DNA from: JALGVA01 sp964617715
GTDB lineage: Bacteria > Armatimonadota > Zipacnadia > Zipacnadales > UBA5352
DNA length: 64,000 bases
Assembly (NCBI GenBank): GCA_964617715.1
Contig: CAZTZN010000002.1
Location: forward strand, 1-64,000
Direction of reading: 5' to 3'
This document shows positions 1-8,830 of the stretch, one piece after another. The notes under the pieces were generated by a model. The model saw nothing but the letters and a program-made list of their open reading frames with translations. It did not search any database and was not told where the DNA came from. The stretch's first letter is position 1; the number at the start of each line of letters is the position of its first letter. The position numbers were made by a program, and so were the translations under genes.

Positions 1-1898
1 TCAACTGCACCAACTGCGGCCCCCGTTTTACCATCATCGAGGGCGTGCCTTACGACCGCCCCAAGACCTCGATGGCGCGCTTCGAGATGTGCGCACAGTG
101 CCGACGCGAGTACGAAGACATCGATGACCGTCGCTATCACGCGCAACCGGTGGCCTGCCCGCACTGCGGCCCGACGCTGTGGTTCGTGAGCGGCGACGGG
201 CATGAGCGAGGCGAGGACGCGCTCGCGGCGGCGCGGAGGTTGCTGATCGAGGGGCGGATCGTCGCGGTGAAGGGCCTCGGGGGCTTCCACCTCGCCTGCG
301 ACGCCGACAACGACGCGGCGGTGCGGCGCCTGCGCGAGCGCAAGGGCCGCGAGGCCAAGCCGCTGGCGGTGATGGCATATGACCTCGCCACGGCGCGCAG
401 TTTTGCGCATGTGGGCGAGGATGCCGCGACGCTCATGACGAGCCCTGAGTCGCCGATCGTGGTGTGCGACAAACGCGAGGATGCGCCGCTGGCGGAGTCG
501 GTCGCGCCCGACACCGACAGCTACGGGGTGATGCTGCCGTATACGCCGCTGCACCTTCTGCTGCTGGAGCGCCTGCCGGTACGGGCGCTGGTGATGACCA
601 GCGGCAACCTGTCGGACGAACCGCTCGCAACCGACAACGAGGAGGCCATGCGGCGGCTGGGCGGGATCGCCGACGGCTTCCTGATGCACGACCGCGACAT
701 CTTCATCGGCTGCGACGACTCGGTCATCCGTCCCACGGCGCGCGGGCCGGTGCAGCTTCGGCGCGCGCGAGGGTATGTGCCCTTCCCGGTGCAGTTGCAT
801 CGCAACCTGCGGCCCGTGCTCGCTGTGGGGGCGCACCTGAAGAACACTTTCTGCATCACGCGTGGGCGCAGCGCGTTCATCAGCCAGCATATCGGTGACC
901 TCGAGGATCTGACGACCCTGGAGTACTTCGAGCGCTCGGTCGCGCACTTCGAGAGGTTCCTGCAGGTGACGCCCGAGGGCCTCGCCTGCGATCTGCACCC
1001 GGATTTCCTGTCCACGCGTTACGCCGAGCGCCTGGCGGAGGAACGTGGCCTGCCGCTCGAGCGCGTCCAGCACCATCACGCGCATCTGGCGGCGGTGCTG
1101 GCCGACAATCAGGTGGAGGGCCCGGCCCTCGGCCTGATCTGCGACGGCACCGGCTACGGCGCGGACGGGACCGTGTGGGGTTGCGAGCTGCTGGTGGGAG
1201 GAGCGGCACACTACCAGCGCGTGGGGCACCTGCGGCAGATTCGCCTGGCGGGCGGTGAGGCGGCGATCAGGCAGCCGTGGCGCGTCGCCGCCGCCTGGTT
1301 GGCCGAGGCCTTCGGGCCGGCCTTCATTGACGAGCTGAGCATTCCGCTTTTACGCCGCATCGACCGCGACGCCTGGGCGACGCTGACTCGCATGATCGAG
1401 CGCGGGGTGAATGCGCCGATCGCGTCGTCGGCGGGGCGGCTGTTCGACGCGATCGCCGCGCTCATCGGCCTCTGTGACCACGCGCGGTACGAGGCGCAGG
1501 CGCCCATGAAGCTGGAGGCCATCGCCGAGCGCGGCGCGAAGGCCTATGCGTTCGAGCTGCGCGACGAGGATGGCGGGCTGATCCTGGACCCGACACCGGC
1601 CATCCGGGAGATCGTGGCAGATATCGAGCGCGGGGTGGCCCAGGCGCGCATCGCCGGCCGTTTCCACGCGACCTTCGTGTGCATGCTGGCGGCGGCGGCG
1701 GAGCGGATGGCGCGGCGCACGGGCATTGAGCTGGTGGCGCTGTCGGGCGGGACCTTCCTCAACCGCATCGTCATCGAGGACCTGATGGACGAGCTGGAGC
1801 GACGCGAACTCAGACCGATCATGCACCGGGCCACCCCACCGGGCGATGGATGCATATCGCTGGGGCAGGCCGTGGTTGCGCAGGCGAGGTGGCAGTGA
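1..1898 (+). CDS. hypF: HypF carbamoyltransferase, 5'-truncated by window edge
   Basis: HypF makes thiocarboxamide on HypE from carbamoyl phosphate, the precursor of the cyanide ligands of [NiFe]-hydrogenase. The reading frame is open from base 3, so the first ATG-like codon at 45 is not the true start; the acylphosphatase domain lies off the window. Visible are three of the four zinc-finger CxxC pairs (CTNC, CAQC, CPHC, spaced 24 and 18), a YrdC-like domain (roughly residues 75-260 of the visible part) and the Kae1-like C-terminal domain with the metal-binding HHHAH motif followed by a GTGYGADG loop. The stop shares one base with the hypC start (TGATG), so translation is coupled. Confidence 0.96.
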   Translation, partial: NCTNCGPRFTIIEGVPYDRPKTSMARFEMCAQCRREYEDIDDRRYHAQPVACPHCGPTLWFVSGDGHERGEDALAAARRLLIEGRIVAVKGLGGFHLACDADNDAAVRRLRERKGREAKPLAVMAYDLATARSFAHVGEDAATLMTSPESPIVVCDKREDAPLAESVAPDTDSYGVMLPYTPLHLLLLERLPVRALVMTSGNLSDEPLATDNEEAMRRLGGIADGFLMHDRDIFIGCDDSVIRPTARGPVQLRRARGYVPFPVQLHRNLRPVLAVGAHLKNTFCITRGRSAFISQHIGDLEDLTTLEYFERSVAHFERFLQVTPEGLACDLHPDFLSTRYAERLAEERGLPLERVQHHHAHLAAVLADNQVEGPALGLICDGTGYGADGTVWGCELLVGGAAHYQRVGHLRQIRLAGGEAAIRQPWRVAAAWLAEAFGPAFIDELSIPLLRRIDRDAWATLTRMIERGVNAPIASSAGRLFDAIAALIGLCDHARYEAQAPMKLEAIAERGAKAYAFELRDEDGGLILDPTPAIREIVADIERGVAQARIAGRFHATFVCMLAAAAERMARRTGIELVALSGGTFLNRIVIEDLMDELERRELRPIMHRATPPGDGCISLGQAVVAQARWQ

Positions 1899-2113
1899 TG
1901 TGCGTGGCCGTGCCATCGAAGATCGTGGAGATTGACGCCGACACCGCGACCGTGGAGGTCACCGGCACGCGTTCGAGCGCGCGGCTCGACTTCATCGAGG
2001 ACGCGAAGGTGGGCGACTACGTGCTGGTGCACGCCGGCTTCGCCATCACGAAGATCGACGCCGAGGAGGCCGAGGAGACGCTCGCGCTGATGAGCGAGGT
2101 GGGCCTGATATGA
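1898..2113 (+). CDS. hypC: HypC hydrogenase maturation chaperone
   Basis: Small (71 aa) HypC/HybG-family chaperone that holds the iron with its CN/CO ligands together with HypD and delivers it to the hydrogenase large subunit. The family signature is an N-terminal MCxAxP, in which Cys2 binds the iron; here it is MCVAVPSKI, which fixes the start at 1898 rather than at an earlier in-frame codon at 1850. The rest is the short OB-like fold ending in a helix. It overlaps hypF by one base upstream and hypD by four bases (ATGA) downstream. Confidence 0.95.
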   Translation: MCVAVPSKIVEIDADTATVEVTGTRSSARLDFIEDAKVGDYVLVHAGFAITKIDAEEAEETLALMSEVGLI

Positions 2114-3195
2114 GCGGGGGGCGCGAGCGCATCGTGGCCGAGGCTCGCCGGCTGGCCGAGGAGGTCTGTGCGGTCGCCGACCGCCCGGCAACGCTCATGG
2201 AGGTGTGCGGGACGCACGCCCATCAGTTCGCGCGCTACGGGCTGGCGCAGATGCTGCCCGAGTACGTGGAGCTGCTCTCGGGGCCGGGCTGCCCGGTGTG
2301 CGTGACGCCCGCGGGTGAGATCGACGCCGCCCTGGCGCTGGCGCGCATCCCCGACGTGACCATCGCCACCTTTGGTGACATGGTACGCGTGCCCGGCAGC
2401 GAGTCCACGCTGGCGCAGGAGCGCGCCCATGGGGCGGATGTGCGCGTGCTGTTCTCGCCGATCGAGGCGGTGGACCTGGCGCAGAAGACCGACCGGCAGG
2501 TGGTGCTGCTGGGCGTGGGCTTCGAGACCACCGCGCCGGGGGTGGCGATCGCGGTCGCCCAGGCGAAGCGCCGCGGCCTGGACAACTTCACCGTGCTGTG
2601 CACGCACAAGCGGCTGATGCCGGCGCTGGAGGCGCTGATGGCGGCAGACGACGTCGCCATCGACGGGCTGCTGGCCCCGGGGCACGTCAGCACGGTCATC
2701 GGCTGGGGCGCCTATCGCGAGTTCATTGAGCGCCATCAGATTCCATGCGTCGTCGCCGGCTTCGAGCCGCACGAGATGCTGCGCGCGATTCTCGCGCTGG
2801 TCCACCAGCTCGCCGAGGGCCGCGCGGAGGTGGAGAACGAGTACCCGCGCGCGGTCACCGAGGAGGGCAACCTCAAGGCGCTGGCGGCCATTGACGAGGT
2901 CTTTGAGCCGACCGACGCCGAGTGGCGCGGGCTGGGCGTGATCCCGGCCGGCGGAATGAAGTTGCGTGCCGCCTTCGCCGACTTCGACGCCGCGGGGCGC
3001 TTCGGCATCAGCATCGAGGAAGGCCGCGAGGACCCGCGCTGCCGCTGCGGTGACGTTCTGCGCGGGGCGCTCCGGCCGGCCGAATGCGGGGCCTTCGGGC
3101 GCGCCTGCACCCCGGCACATCCGCTGGGCCCGTGCATGGTCTCGTCCGAGGGCGCCTGCGCGGCGGCGTACAAGTACGGGGGGGGCGGGGACTGA
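2110..3195 (+). CDS. hypD: HypD Fe-S hydrogenase maturation scaffold
   Basis: HypD (361 aa, normal length) is the iron-sulfur scaffold on which Fe(CN)2CO is assembled with HypC and HypE. The hallmark motifs are present: CGTHAH near residue 36, GPGCPVCVTP near residue 58, FGDMVRVPGS, and a C-terminal cysteine cluster (RCRCGD, followed by spaced Cys and ending PLGPCMVSSEGAC) that binds the 4Fe-4S cluster. It starts inside the hypC stop (ATGA) and ends 5 nt before hypE, so it is part of one coupled operon. Confidence 0.96.
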   Translation: MSGGRERIVAEARRLAEEVCAVADRPATLMEVCGTHAHQFARYGLAQMLPEYVELLSGPGCPVCVTPAGEIDAALALARIPDVTIATFGDMVRVPGSESTLAQERAHGADVRVLFSPIEAVDLAQKTDRQVVLLGVGFETTAPGVAIAVAQAKRRGLDNFTVLCTHKRLMPALEALMAADDVAIDGLLAPGHVSTVIGWGAYREFIERHQIPCVVAGFEPHEMLRAILALVHQLAEGRAEVENEYPRAVTEEGNLKALAAIDEVFEPTDAEWRGLGVIPAGGMKLRAAFADFDAAGRFGISIEEGREDPRCRCGDVLRGALRPAECGAFGRACTPAHPLGPCMVSSEGACAAAYKYGGGGD

Positions 3196-3200
3196 CTGAA

Positions 3201-4214
3201 ATGACCGAGCGCGACGACATCATCACTCTCGGGCACGGGGGCGGCGGCAGGCTCATGCACGAGCTGATCGTGGATGAGCTGCTGGCCGCGTCCGATGTCA
3301 TGACTGAGCGCGACCTCGAGGACGCCGCGCTCATCGACGACGGGCGACTGGCGATCTCCACCGATGGCTTCACCGTGCAGCCACTCTTCTTCCCCGGCGG
3401 CGACATCGGCAAGCTGGCGGCCTGTGGCACCATCAACGACCTGGCGATGCGCGGCGCCCGGGCGCGCTGGCTGTCGATCGCGATGATCATCCAGGAGGGC
3501 TTCCGCCTCAACGACCTGCGGCGCATCGTGCGCTCGATCCGCGAGGCCTGTGCCGCCGATGGCGTGCATGTGGTCACCGGCGACACCAAGGTGGTCGGGC
3601 GCGCCGCCGCCGACGGCATCTTCATCACCACCACCGGCGTGGGCGAACGCTTCGCCGAGCCTGCCCCGAGCGCGACGGCCGCGTGCCCGGGCGACCGCGT
3701 GCTGGTCAGTGGCACCCTCGGCGACCACGGCGTGTGCATCCTCGCCGCGCGGGAGGAGCTGTCCCTGGCGCAGACCATCGCCAGCGACTGCGCGTCGCTG
3801 CTGCCGCTGGCGGAGGCGATCATCGCCGCGGGCGCGGGCGGGGTGCGCGCCCTGCGCGACATGACGCGCGGCGGGATGTCGGCGGCGGTCAACGAGATCG
3901 CGCTGGCGTCGGCGGTCTCGATCGAGATCGAGGAGGACGCGGTGCCGGTACGGCGCGAGGTGCGCGGGGCCTGCGAGCTGATGGGCATGAGTCCGCTGGA
4001 GATCGCGAACGAGGGCAAGCTGCTGGCCATCGTCGCGCCGGAGGTGGCAGACGACGTGCTGGCGGCCATGCGCGCGCAACCGCTCGGGCGCAACGCCGCC
4101 GTGGTGGGCGAGGTCGGTGACGGACCGGCAGGACGCGTGGCGGCGCGCACGGCCCTGGGCACGCTGCGGATAATCGACCTGCCCGCGGGCGAGCTGCTGC
4201 CGCGCATCTGCTGA
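3201..4214 (+). CDS. hypE: HypE carbamoyl dehydratase
   Basis: HypE (337 aa) is the PurM-like ATPase that dehydrates the carbamoyl group placed on its C-terminal cysteine by HypF, making the thiocyanate donor for hydrogenase. The essential C-terminus is intact: the protein ends PRIC. The N-terminus has the family glycine-rich GHGGGG segment near residue 12, which supports the start at 3201; a longer in-frame extension from 3084 would run inside hypD and has no HypE similarity. Last of the hyp genes proper, followed 9 nt later by a protease-like gene. Confidence 0.95.
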   Translation: MTERDDIITLGHGGGGRLMHELIVDELLAASDVMTERDLEDAALIDDGRLAISTDGFTVQPLFFPGGDIGKLAACGTINDLAMRGARARWLSIAMIIQEGFRLNDLRRIVRSIREACAADGVHVVTGDTKVVGRAAADGIFITTTGVGERFAEPAPSATAACPGDRVLVSGTLGDHGVCILAAREELSLAQTIASDCASLLPLAEAIIAAGAGGVRALRDMTRGGMSAAVNEIALASAVSIEIEEDAVPVRREVRGACELMGMSPLEIANEGKLLAIVAPEVADDVLAAMRAQPLGRNAAVVGEVGDGPAGRVAARTALGTLRIIDLPAGELLPRIC

Positions 4215-4223
4215 GGGAGGGCC

Positions 4224-4700
4224 ATGGTCGGCGACACGGTCATCATCGGCATCGGCGACGAGCGACGGCGCGATGACGGCGTCGGGCCGGCGGTCGCGCG
4301 CGTGCTGAGAGAGGGGAGTCTGCCCCGAGGCGTGCGCGTTCAGGAGGCTCGTGAGGGCCTCGACCTCACGGCGGAACTCGAGGGCGTCGGACGCGCCATC
4401 ATCATTGCGGCGGCGAAGCTGGGCGCGCCGCCGGGCAGCATCCACGTGCTCTCCTCCACCGACGCCGAGGCGCGCGCCGACTACCTCTCGGCGCCGGAGA
4501 CGATGACACTGATCGACGCGTTGGAGATGGCGGCGCTGATCGGCGCGGCGCCGGAGGTGCTGATCGTGGGCATCGAGCCCGCGGAGATCGTCCCGGGCCA
4601 CACGCTCAGCCGCGACGTCAAGCGCTCGGTGCGCGCTGCGGCCGAGGTCGTGCTTGAGCTGGCGGGCGATGAGGGGGCGTGGCGCACAGGCGGCCGATGA
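4224..4700 (+). CDS. Hydrogenase maturation protease-like protein with altered metal site
   Basis: This 158-aa protein has the fold signature of the HybD/HycI family, which clips the C-terminus of the hydrogenase large subunit after nickel insertion: GIGD near residue 9, DDGVG at 17-21, a PGS loop near 70 and VGIEP near 115. By manual alignment to E. coli HybD, the first nickel-sensing acid is kept (Asp18 for Glu16), but Asp62 is replaced by Ala63 and His93 by about Glu92. It may be a substrate-specific divergent protease or a non-proteolytic homolog. Placement directly after hypE supports a hydrogenase role. No hydrogenase subunit gene is in the window. Confidence 0.82.
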   Translation: MVGDTVIIGIGDERRRDDGVGPAVARVLREGSLPRGVRVQEAREGLDLTAELEGVGRAIIIAAAKLGAPPGSIHVLSSTDAEARADYLSAPETMTLIDALEMAALIGAAPEVLIVGIEPAEIVPGHTLSRDVKRSVRAAAEVVLELAGDEGAWRTGGR

Positions 4701-4803
4701 TGGCGATTGCCCGCGAACGGCCAACGGTTTGTCCCCCGGAAGGCCCCGCTCCCCTCGCCGACGAACCCACCTCCGCCGTCCAGATCACCTGCGGAGGCGC
4801 GTC

Positions 4804-6624
4804 ATGTTCGCCCTGTCCTGTCTCGGACTGATGCTCGGCGCCGGTGCGCCCGGCGCTCCCGTGCCGGAGATCTACGCTCCCTACCTGCGGGACAACCCGC
4901 CCGAGATCATCGAGGAGTTGCCCGAGCAGCGGATCGGCGAGGTCATCGTGCGGGAGTTCTGGTTCGTGCCGCGCGAGATCCCCGGCACCGACGAGCGCTA
5001 CGAGATTCACTCAGTGCTGGCCCGCCCGGCGGCGCCGGGGCCGCACCCGGCCATCCTGTTCTGCCACGGCGGCGGTGGGTACACCCAGCGCGAGCGCGTG
5101 TGCATCATCGCCTGGGCGAAGGCCGGCTATGTGTGCATCGGCCAGGACCAACCCGGTTTCTGCAACCTGGGCGCCTCTCTGTCGCGCGGCCCGGTTGCCC
5201 GCGTCACGGGCAACACTTTCTCCTCCATCCCCGACGCGACCGTCAGCCCGCTCTATGACGGCGTGGTCGCGGTGTTACGCTCGCTGTCAATCCTGCGCAC
5301 TCACCCGGACGTGGACCCGGACCGCATCGGCGTCTTCGGCGGATCGTGGGGCGGCTACATGACCAACATGGCGGCGGCGCTCGCCGGCGACAAGCTCGCC
5401 GCCGCCTTCGCGGTCTACGGCGCGGGCTACTACGACCTCGCCACCGACTGGACGCTGCGGATGCAGGCCATGCCCGATGATGAGCGCGAGCGCTGGCTGG
5501 CGGCCTTCGACCCGGGGCGTCTGGCCACGAACACCACGGCCGACTACATGATCCTGCAGGCCACCAACGACTGGTATTTCTGGCCGCCGTCGATCGAGGC
5601 GACGCTGGACAACATCCCCGCGCGGGGGCCGAGCCCGCGCAAGAACTGGTTGTTCTCCCCGAATGACTACCACGCCATCCGCCTTCCCGGCGGCACCGGC
5701 TCGCGGCTGGTCAGCCACGTCGAGCACCGCACGTACATGGAACTGCGCTTCATGGACTGGCGCCTGAAGGGCACCGCGCCCGCATTCCCGACTGCTGAGG
5801 CGATCGGCCAACCGGTGCGCGAGGGCGACGATCACGTGCGCGTACGCTTCGCCACCACCTCGGAGTTGCCCATCGTCAGCGCGCAGGTCTACTGGACCGC
5901 GGGTGAGATGCCGTGGCGCTTGCAGTGGTGGGAGCCGGTCGAGGCCGAGGCGGTTGGCGATGGCGTCTACGAGGCGCTGGTGCCCGTGCGCCACGCTTCG
6001 CGCCCCATCCTGTGGCTGGGCGTGATCTCCGACGAGGGCGAGGCGACCGTCTCCACGCGCATCGGCCGCATCCAGCCGACGGAGCTGGGCTGGGCGGCTG
6101 AGGAGAAGCCGATGCCGGTGACCATCGCCGACCTGAACACCCTCTTCGGCCCGGGCCGGTGGCGCTGGGCGGCGGGTTCACCGCGCAAGGAAGGCACGGT
6201 GAGCACCGTCGCCGGGGCCGCGCGCGATGAGGGCGGTGAAGGCCTGCTCATCCGCGGGCGGTACTCCGGCGCGTTCTGGGGCGTGCGCACGCTGGATATC
6301 GAGGCGGCGGGCGCGACCGGCCTGCGCATGTGGGTGAGCTCGGGCGGCGAGGAGCCGGTGGACAGCTTCCACGTGGGCCTGGTGGTCGAGGTCGAGGCGG
6401 GACGACGCTACATCTGGCACGCGCGAAGCGTCGAGGGCGTGAGCTTCGGCCCGGAGTGGACCTGCCTGCATCTGCCGTGGGAGGACTTCGCGTGCGTGGA
6501 CTCCCCCGACGACCCGCCCGTGCCGCTGATGAGCGACGGGCTGGGCGAGCTGCGCCTCACGGTGGACACGGTGGGCCAGATCATCCACGTGGATGACGTT
6601 GAGTTCATGGGCCCGGACGCGTAG
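4804..6624 (+). CDS. Secreted alpha/beta hydrolase (acetyl-xylan-esterase-like) with C-terminal beta domain
   Basis: A 606-aa protein with a short N-terminal hydrophobic signal-like segment (residues 1-16) and an alpha/beta hydrolase domain of the dienelactone hydrolase/acetyl xylan esterase type. The oxyanion segment CHGGGG is near residue 87, and a plausible catalytic triad is Ser181 (GGSWGG), Asp256 and His290 (NDYHAI). Residues from about 430 to the end form a separate beta-rich, carbohydrate-binding-like region. The start at 4804 is chosen because GGAGG lies about 7 nt upstream; the longer frame from 4654 overlaps the preceding gene. Likely removes acyl groups from a polysaccharide; the substrate is unknown. 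Confidence 0.75.
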   Translation: MFALSCLGLMLGAGAPGAPVPEIYAPYLRDNPPEIIEELPEQRIGEVIVREFWFVPREIPGTDERYEIHSVLARPAAPGPHPAILFCHGGGGYTQRERVCIIAWAKAGYVCIGQDQPGFCNLGASLSRGPVARVTGNTFSSIPDATVSPLYDGVVAVLRSLSILRTHPDVDPDRIGVFGGSWGGYMTNMAAALAGDKLAAAFAVYGAGYYDLATDWTLRMQAMPDDERERWLAAFDPGRLATNTTADYMILQATNDWYFWPPSIEATLDNIPARGPSPRKNWLFSPNDYHAIRLPGGTGSRLVSHVEHRTYMELRFMDWRLKGTAPAFPTAEAIGQPVREGDDHVRVRFATTSELPIVSAQVYWTAGEMPWRLQWWEPVEAEAVGDGVYEALVPVRHASRPILWLGVISDEGEATVSTRIGRIQPTELGWAAEEKPMPVTIADLNTLFGPGRWRWAAGSPRKEGTVSTVAGAARDEGGEGLLIRGRYSGAFWGVRTLDIEAAGATGLRMWVSSGGEEPVDSFHVGLVVEVEAGRRYIWHARSVEGVSFGPEWTCLHLPWEDFACVDSPDDPPVPLMSDGLGELRLTVDTVGQIIHVDDVEFMGPDA

Positions 6625-6646
6625 GCTCGGCGGCGCCCTCGCCCCG

Positions 6647-6690
6647 GCAGGTTCGCGGTGCTGTGGGAGCGAACTTCCGCCCATGCATGG
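6647..6690 (+). repeat. Intergenic CAGG...GCGAAC element, copy A
   Basis: One of seven related elements. CAGG at 6648 is followed 24 nt later by the AAC of GCGAAC, then CATG 10 nt after that. GTTCGC and GCGAAC form a perfect 6-bp stem with a 12-nt loop. It ends 27 nt before the start codon of the LamG-GHL10 gene and precedes that gene's ribosome binding site. Confidence 0.6.
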
Positions 6691-6717
6691 TCGCTGCGGA
6701 TCCCGGGGAGGTCACCG

Positions 6718-8775
6718 ATGAGACGGGCTCTGCTCATGATGCTGCCGGCGTTGACGCTGCTGGTCGCCGGAGGCGCACAGGCGCAGATCGTGACGTCGTT
6801 GCAGGCCGACGAGCATACGCTGCTGCTCTACCACTTCGATGGCGACGGTGATACCATCCTGGACTCGGGGCCGCTGGGCCTGAACGGCACGCTCAACGCC
6901 GGAGAGATCGCGCGCACTGAGGGTGTGGTTGGCCGGGCGCTGAGCCTCGCCGCCGGTCAGGCAGTCACCGTCCCGACGCCCGACGCGCTGCGCGGCCTCG
7001 ATCAGATTACCATCGAAGTGTGGTTCCGCACCACCGACCCGGACCCCATGCACCGACAGCGCCTGGTGCTCTACTGGGAGCACTATCTGATCAGTATCTT
7101 CGAGGGCGCACGCCTTACCGGCCACCTCTACGATCAGGACGTGAAGAAGTACGTAGCCCGCGCGCATACGCCCATCGTCCCCGGCACGTGGTACCACGCC
7201 GCACTGACCTGGGACGGCGAACGCATGCGTCTGTGGCTCAACGGCCGCATCGAGCAGACACTGCGCATGACCGGCACGATCAACGCCGCGCCGACGGGTG
7301 GGCTGCAGCTCGGCTCGGCCGGGGGCGACTCGTTCATCGGCGACATCGATGAGCTGCGCATCTCGTCAATCGCGCGCCCGTCGTTCCCGGATGCCCGCCG
7401 CATGGACTTCTGCCGGCCCTCCGAAACCCTGCTGGTCTCGCCCGGCCTGGCGCGCATGCTCTTCGATGCGCTGGTGCCCGCGGAGGCCGGCGCGGTCGAG
7501 TGCACCGCAACCCTCGGCGACCTCACGGATAGCGCGACCGTCGCCGCGGAGGACCTGAAGCCGGTCGAAGGCAGCGACTTCCTGGCCGGTGCGGCGCAGG
7601 TGCAGTTGCGCCTCCCCGAAGGCCTGTCCGGTGATGCGACTCTGGCCGGAGCCATCTCGTATCAGCTCGAAGGCGAGACCGTCCGGGCCGAGCGCGAGTT
7701 CCCGGTGACCATCCAGTCGATGGTGCCTGTGCCGGCCATGGAGTTCCGCGGGGCGTGGACGCACAGCCACAGGATCGACGATCCGGAGGACATCTTCGCG
7801 CGCATGGAGGCCGCCGGGCTCAATGCCGCCATCATGCGCGTTCGTCGGGGCGAGACGGCGTACTACCGCTCCACGCTCGGGCCGATCTCGGTGGTCCCCT
7901 TCGAGAACGAGACCTTGCTGGAGGACTGCGCGGCGGCGGCGAAGCGCCACGGCATCGCCCTGCACCTCTACGTCAACAACTTCCCCATCGGCTCGCCCGA
8001 CAGCCAGATCGCGCAGCAGATGCGCGCCGAGGGGCGCTGGCAGAAGAACTCGGCGGGCGAGGACGTGCCGTGGCTGTGTCCCAGCCACCCCGCGAATCTG
8101 GAGCTGGTCGAGGCCGCAATGGTGGAGCTGGCGCGGGACTACGACATCGCGGGCGTGCAGTACGACTTCATCCGCTACGGCGGGGATGATGTGTGCTTCT
8201 GCGACCGTTGCCGCGCGGGCTTCGAGCAGCGCCTCGGCCGAACGGTCGAGAACTGGCCGGACGACTGTCTGGCCGATGGTGAGCTGCACGAATCGTGGCT
8301 GGACTACCGCGCGTCACTGATCACGGCGGCGGTGCGCCGCACCTCGGCGGCCATCCGCGCAGTCAACGATGACCTGGTGATCTCGGCGGCGGTCTTCGCG
8401 ATGGAGCCGGAGCGGGCGAAGGCGACGGTCGGCCAGGACTGGGCGCTGTGGTGTCGGGAGGGCTTGCTGGACGCGCTGTGCCCGATGTCATACACTGCCG
8501 ACAGCGCCGCCTACGAGCAGACCGTCGCGACCATCCTGGACGCGGTCGGGGCGTACGTGCCGGTCTACGCAGGCATCGGCCTGCGTTCCGGCGGCGGCGT
8601 GATGCGCTACCCGGAGCAGTTCGCGGCCAAGCTCAACATCCTGCGGCGGCTGGGCGCGCCCGGCTTCGCGGCGTTCTGCGTCACACCGCCAACGGATGCG
8701 CCAGAGACGGTGCTGATCCCGCTGCGCGAGACCGTGCTCGCGGGCAACGGGCGCGGCGAGCCGCCGGCCGAATGA
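6718..8775 (+). CDS. Secreted LamG-domain plus GHL10-type TIM-barrel glycosidase-like protein
   Basis: 685 aa with a clear signal peptide (residues 1-23, cleavage after GAQA). Residues about 25-225 are a concanavalin-like LamG/jellyroll domain. A linker beta domain follows, and from about residue 340 there is a GHL10 (DUF187-like) family 10 glycosylhydrolase-like barrel, with FRGAWTHS at its start, the conserved VQYDFIRY strand and a CFCDRCR loop. The barrel half is paralogous to the protein at 51429. GGGGAGG lies just upstream of the 6718 ATG, which excludes the longer frame from 6658. Presumably acts on an extracellular polysaccharide; activity is not demonstrated for most GHL10 proteins. 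Confidence 0.8.
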   Translation: MRRALLMMLPALTLLVAGGAQAQIVTSLQADEHTLLLYHFDGDGDTILDSGPLGLNGTLNAGEIARTEGVVGRALSLAAGQAVTVPTPDALRGLDQITIEVWFRTTDPDPMHRQRLVLYWEHYLISIFEGARLTGHLYDQDVKKYVARAHTPIVPGTWYHAALTWDGERMRLWLNGRIEQTLRMTGTINAAPTGGLQLGSAGGDSFIGDIDELRISSIARPSFPDARRMDFCRPSETLLVSPGLARMLFDALVPAEAGAVECTATLGDLTDSATVAAEDLKPVEGSDFLAGAAQVQLRLPEGLSGDATLAGAISYQLEGETVRAEREFPVTIQSMVPVPAMEFRGAWTHSHRIDDPEDIFARMEAAGLNAAIMRVRRGETAYYRSTLGPISVVPFENETLLEDCAAAAKRHGIALHLYVNNFPIGSPDSQIAQQMRAEGRWQKNSAGEDVPWLCPSHPANLELVEAAMVELARDYDIAGVQYDFIRYGGDDVCFCDRCRAGFEQRLGRTVENWPDDCLADGELHESWLDYRASLITAAVRRTSAAIRAVNDDLVISAAVFAMEPERAKATVGQDWALWCREGLLDALCPMSYTADSAAYEQTVATILDAVGAYVPVYAGIGLRSGGGVMRYPEQFAAKLNILRRLGAPGFAAFCVTPPTDAPETVLIPLRETVLAGNGRGEPPAE

Positions 8776-8830
8776 CCAGGAACACGCGCGCGTTGGGGCG
8801 AGCGGGGGCCGACCGTCTGGAGCGGATGTA

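Noticed and set aside
2736..4724. A 662-residue minus-strand frame opposite hypD-hypE
   Set aside because: Shadow of hyp genes, which have exact catalytic motifs on the plus strand.
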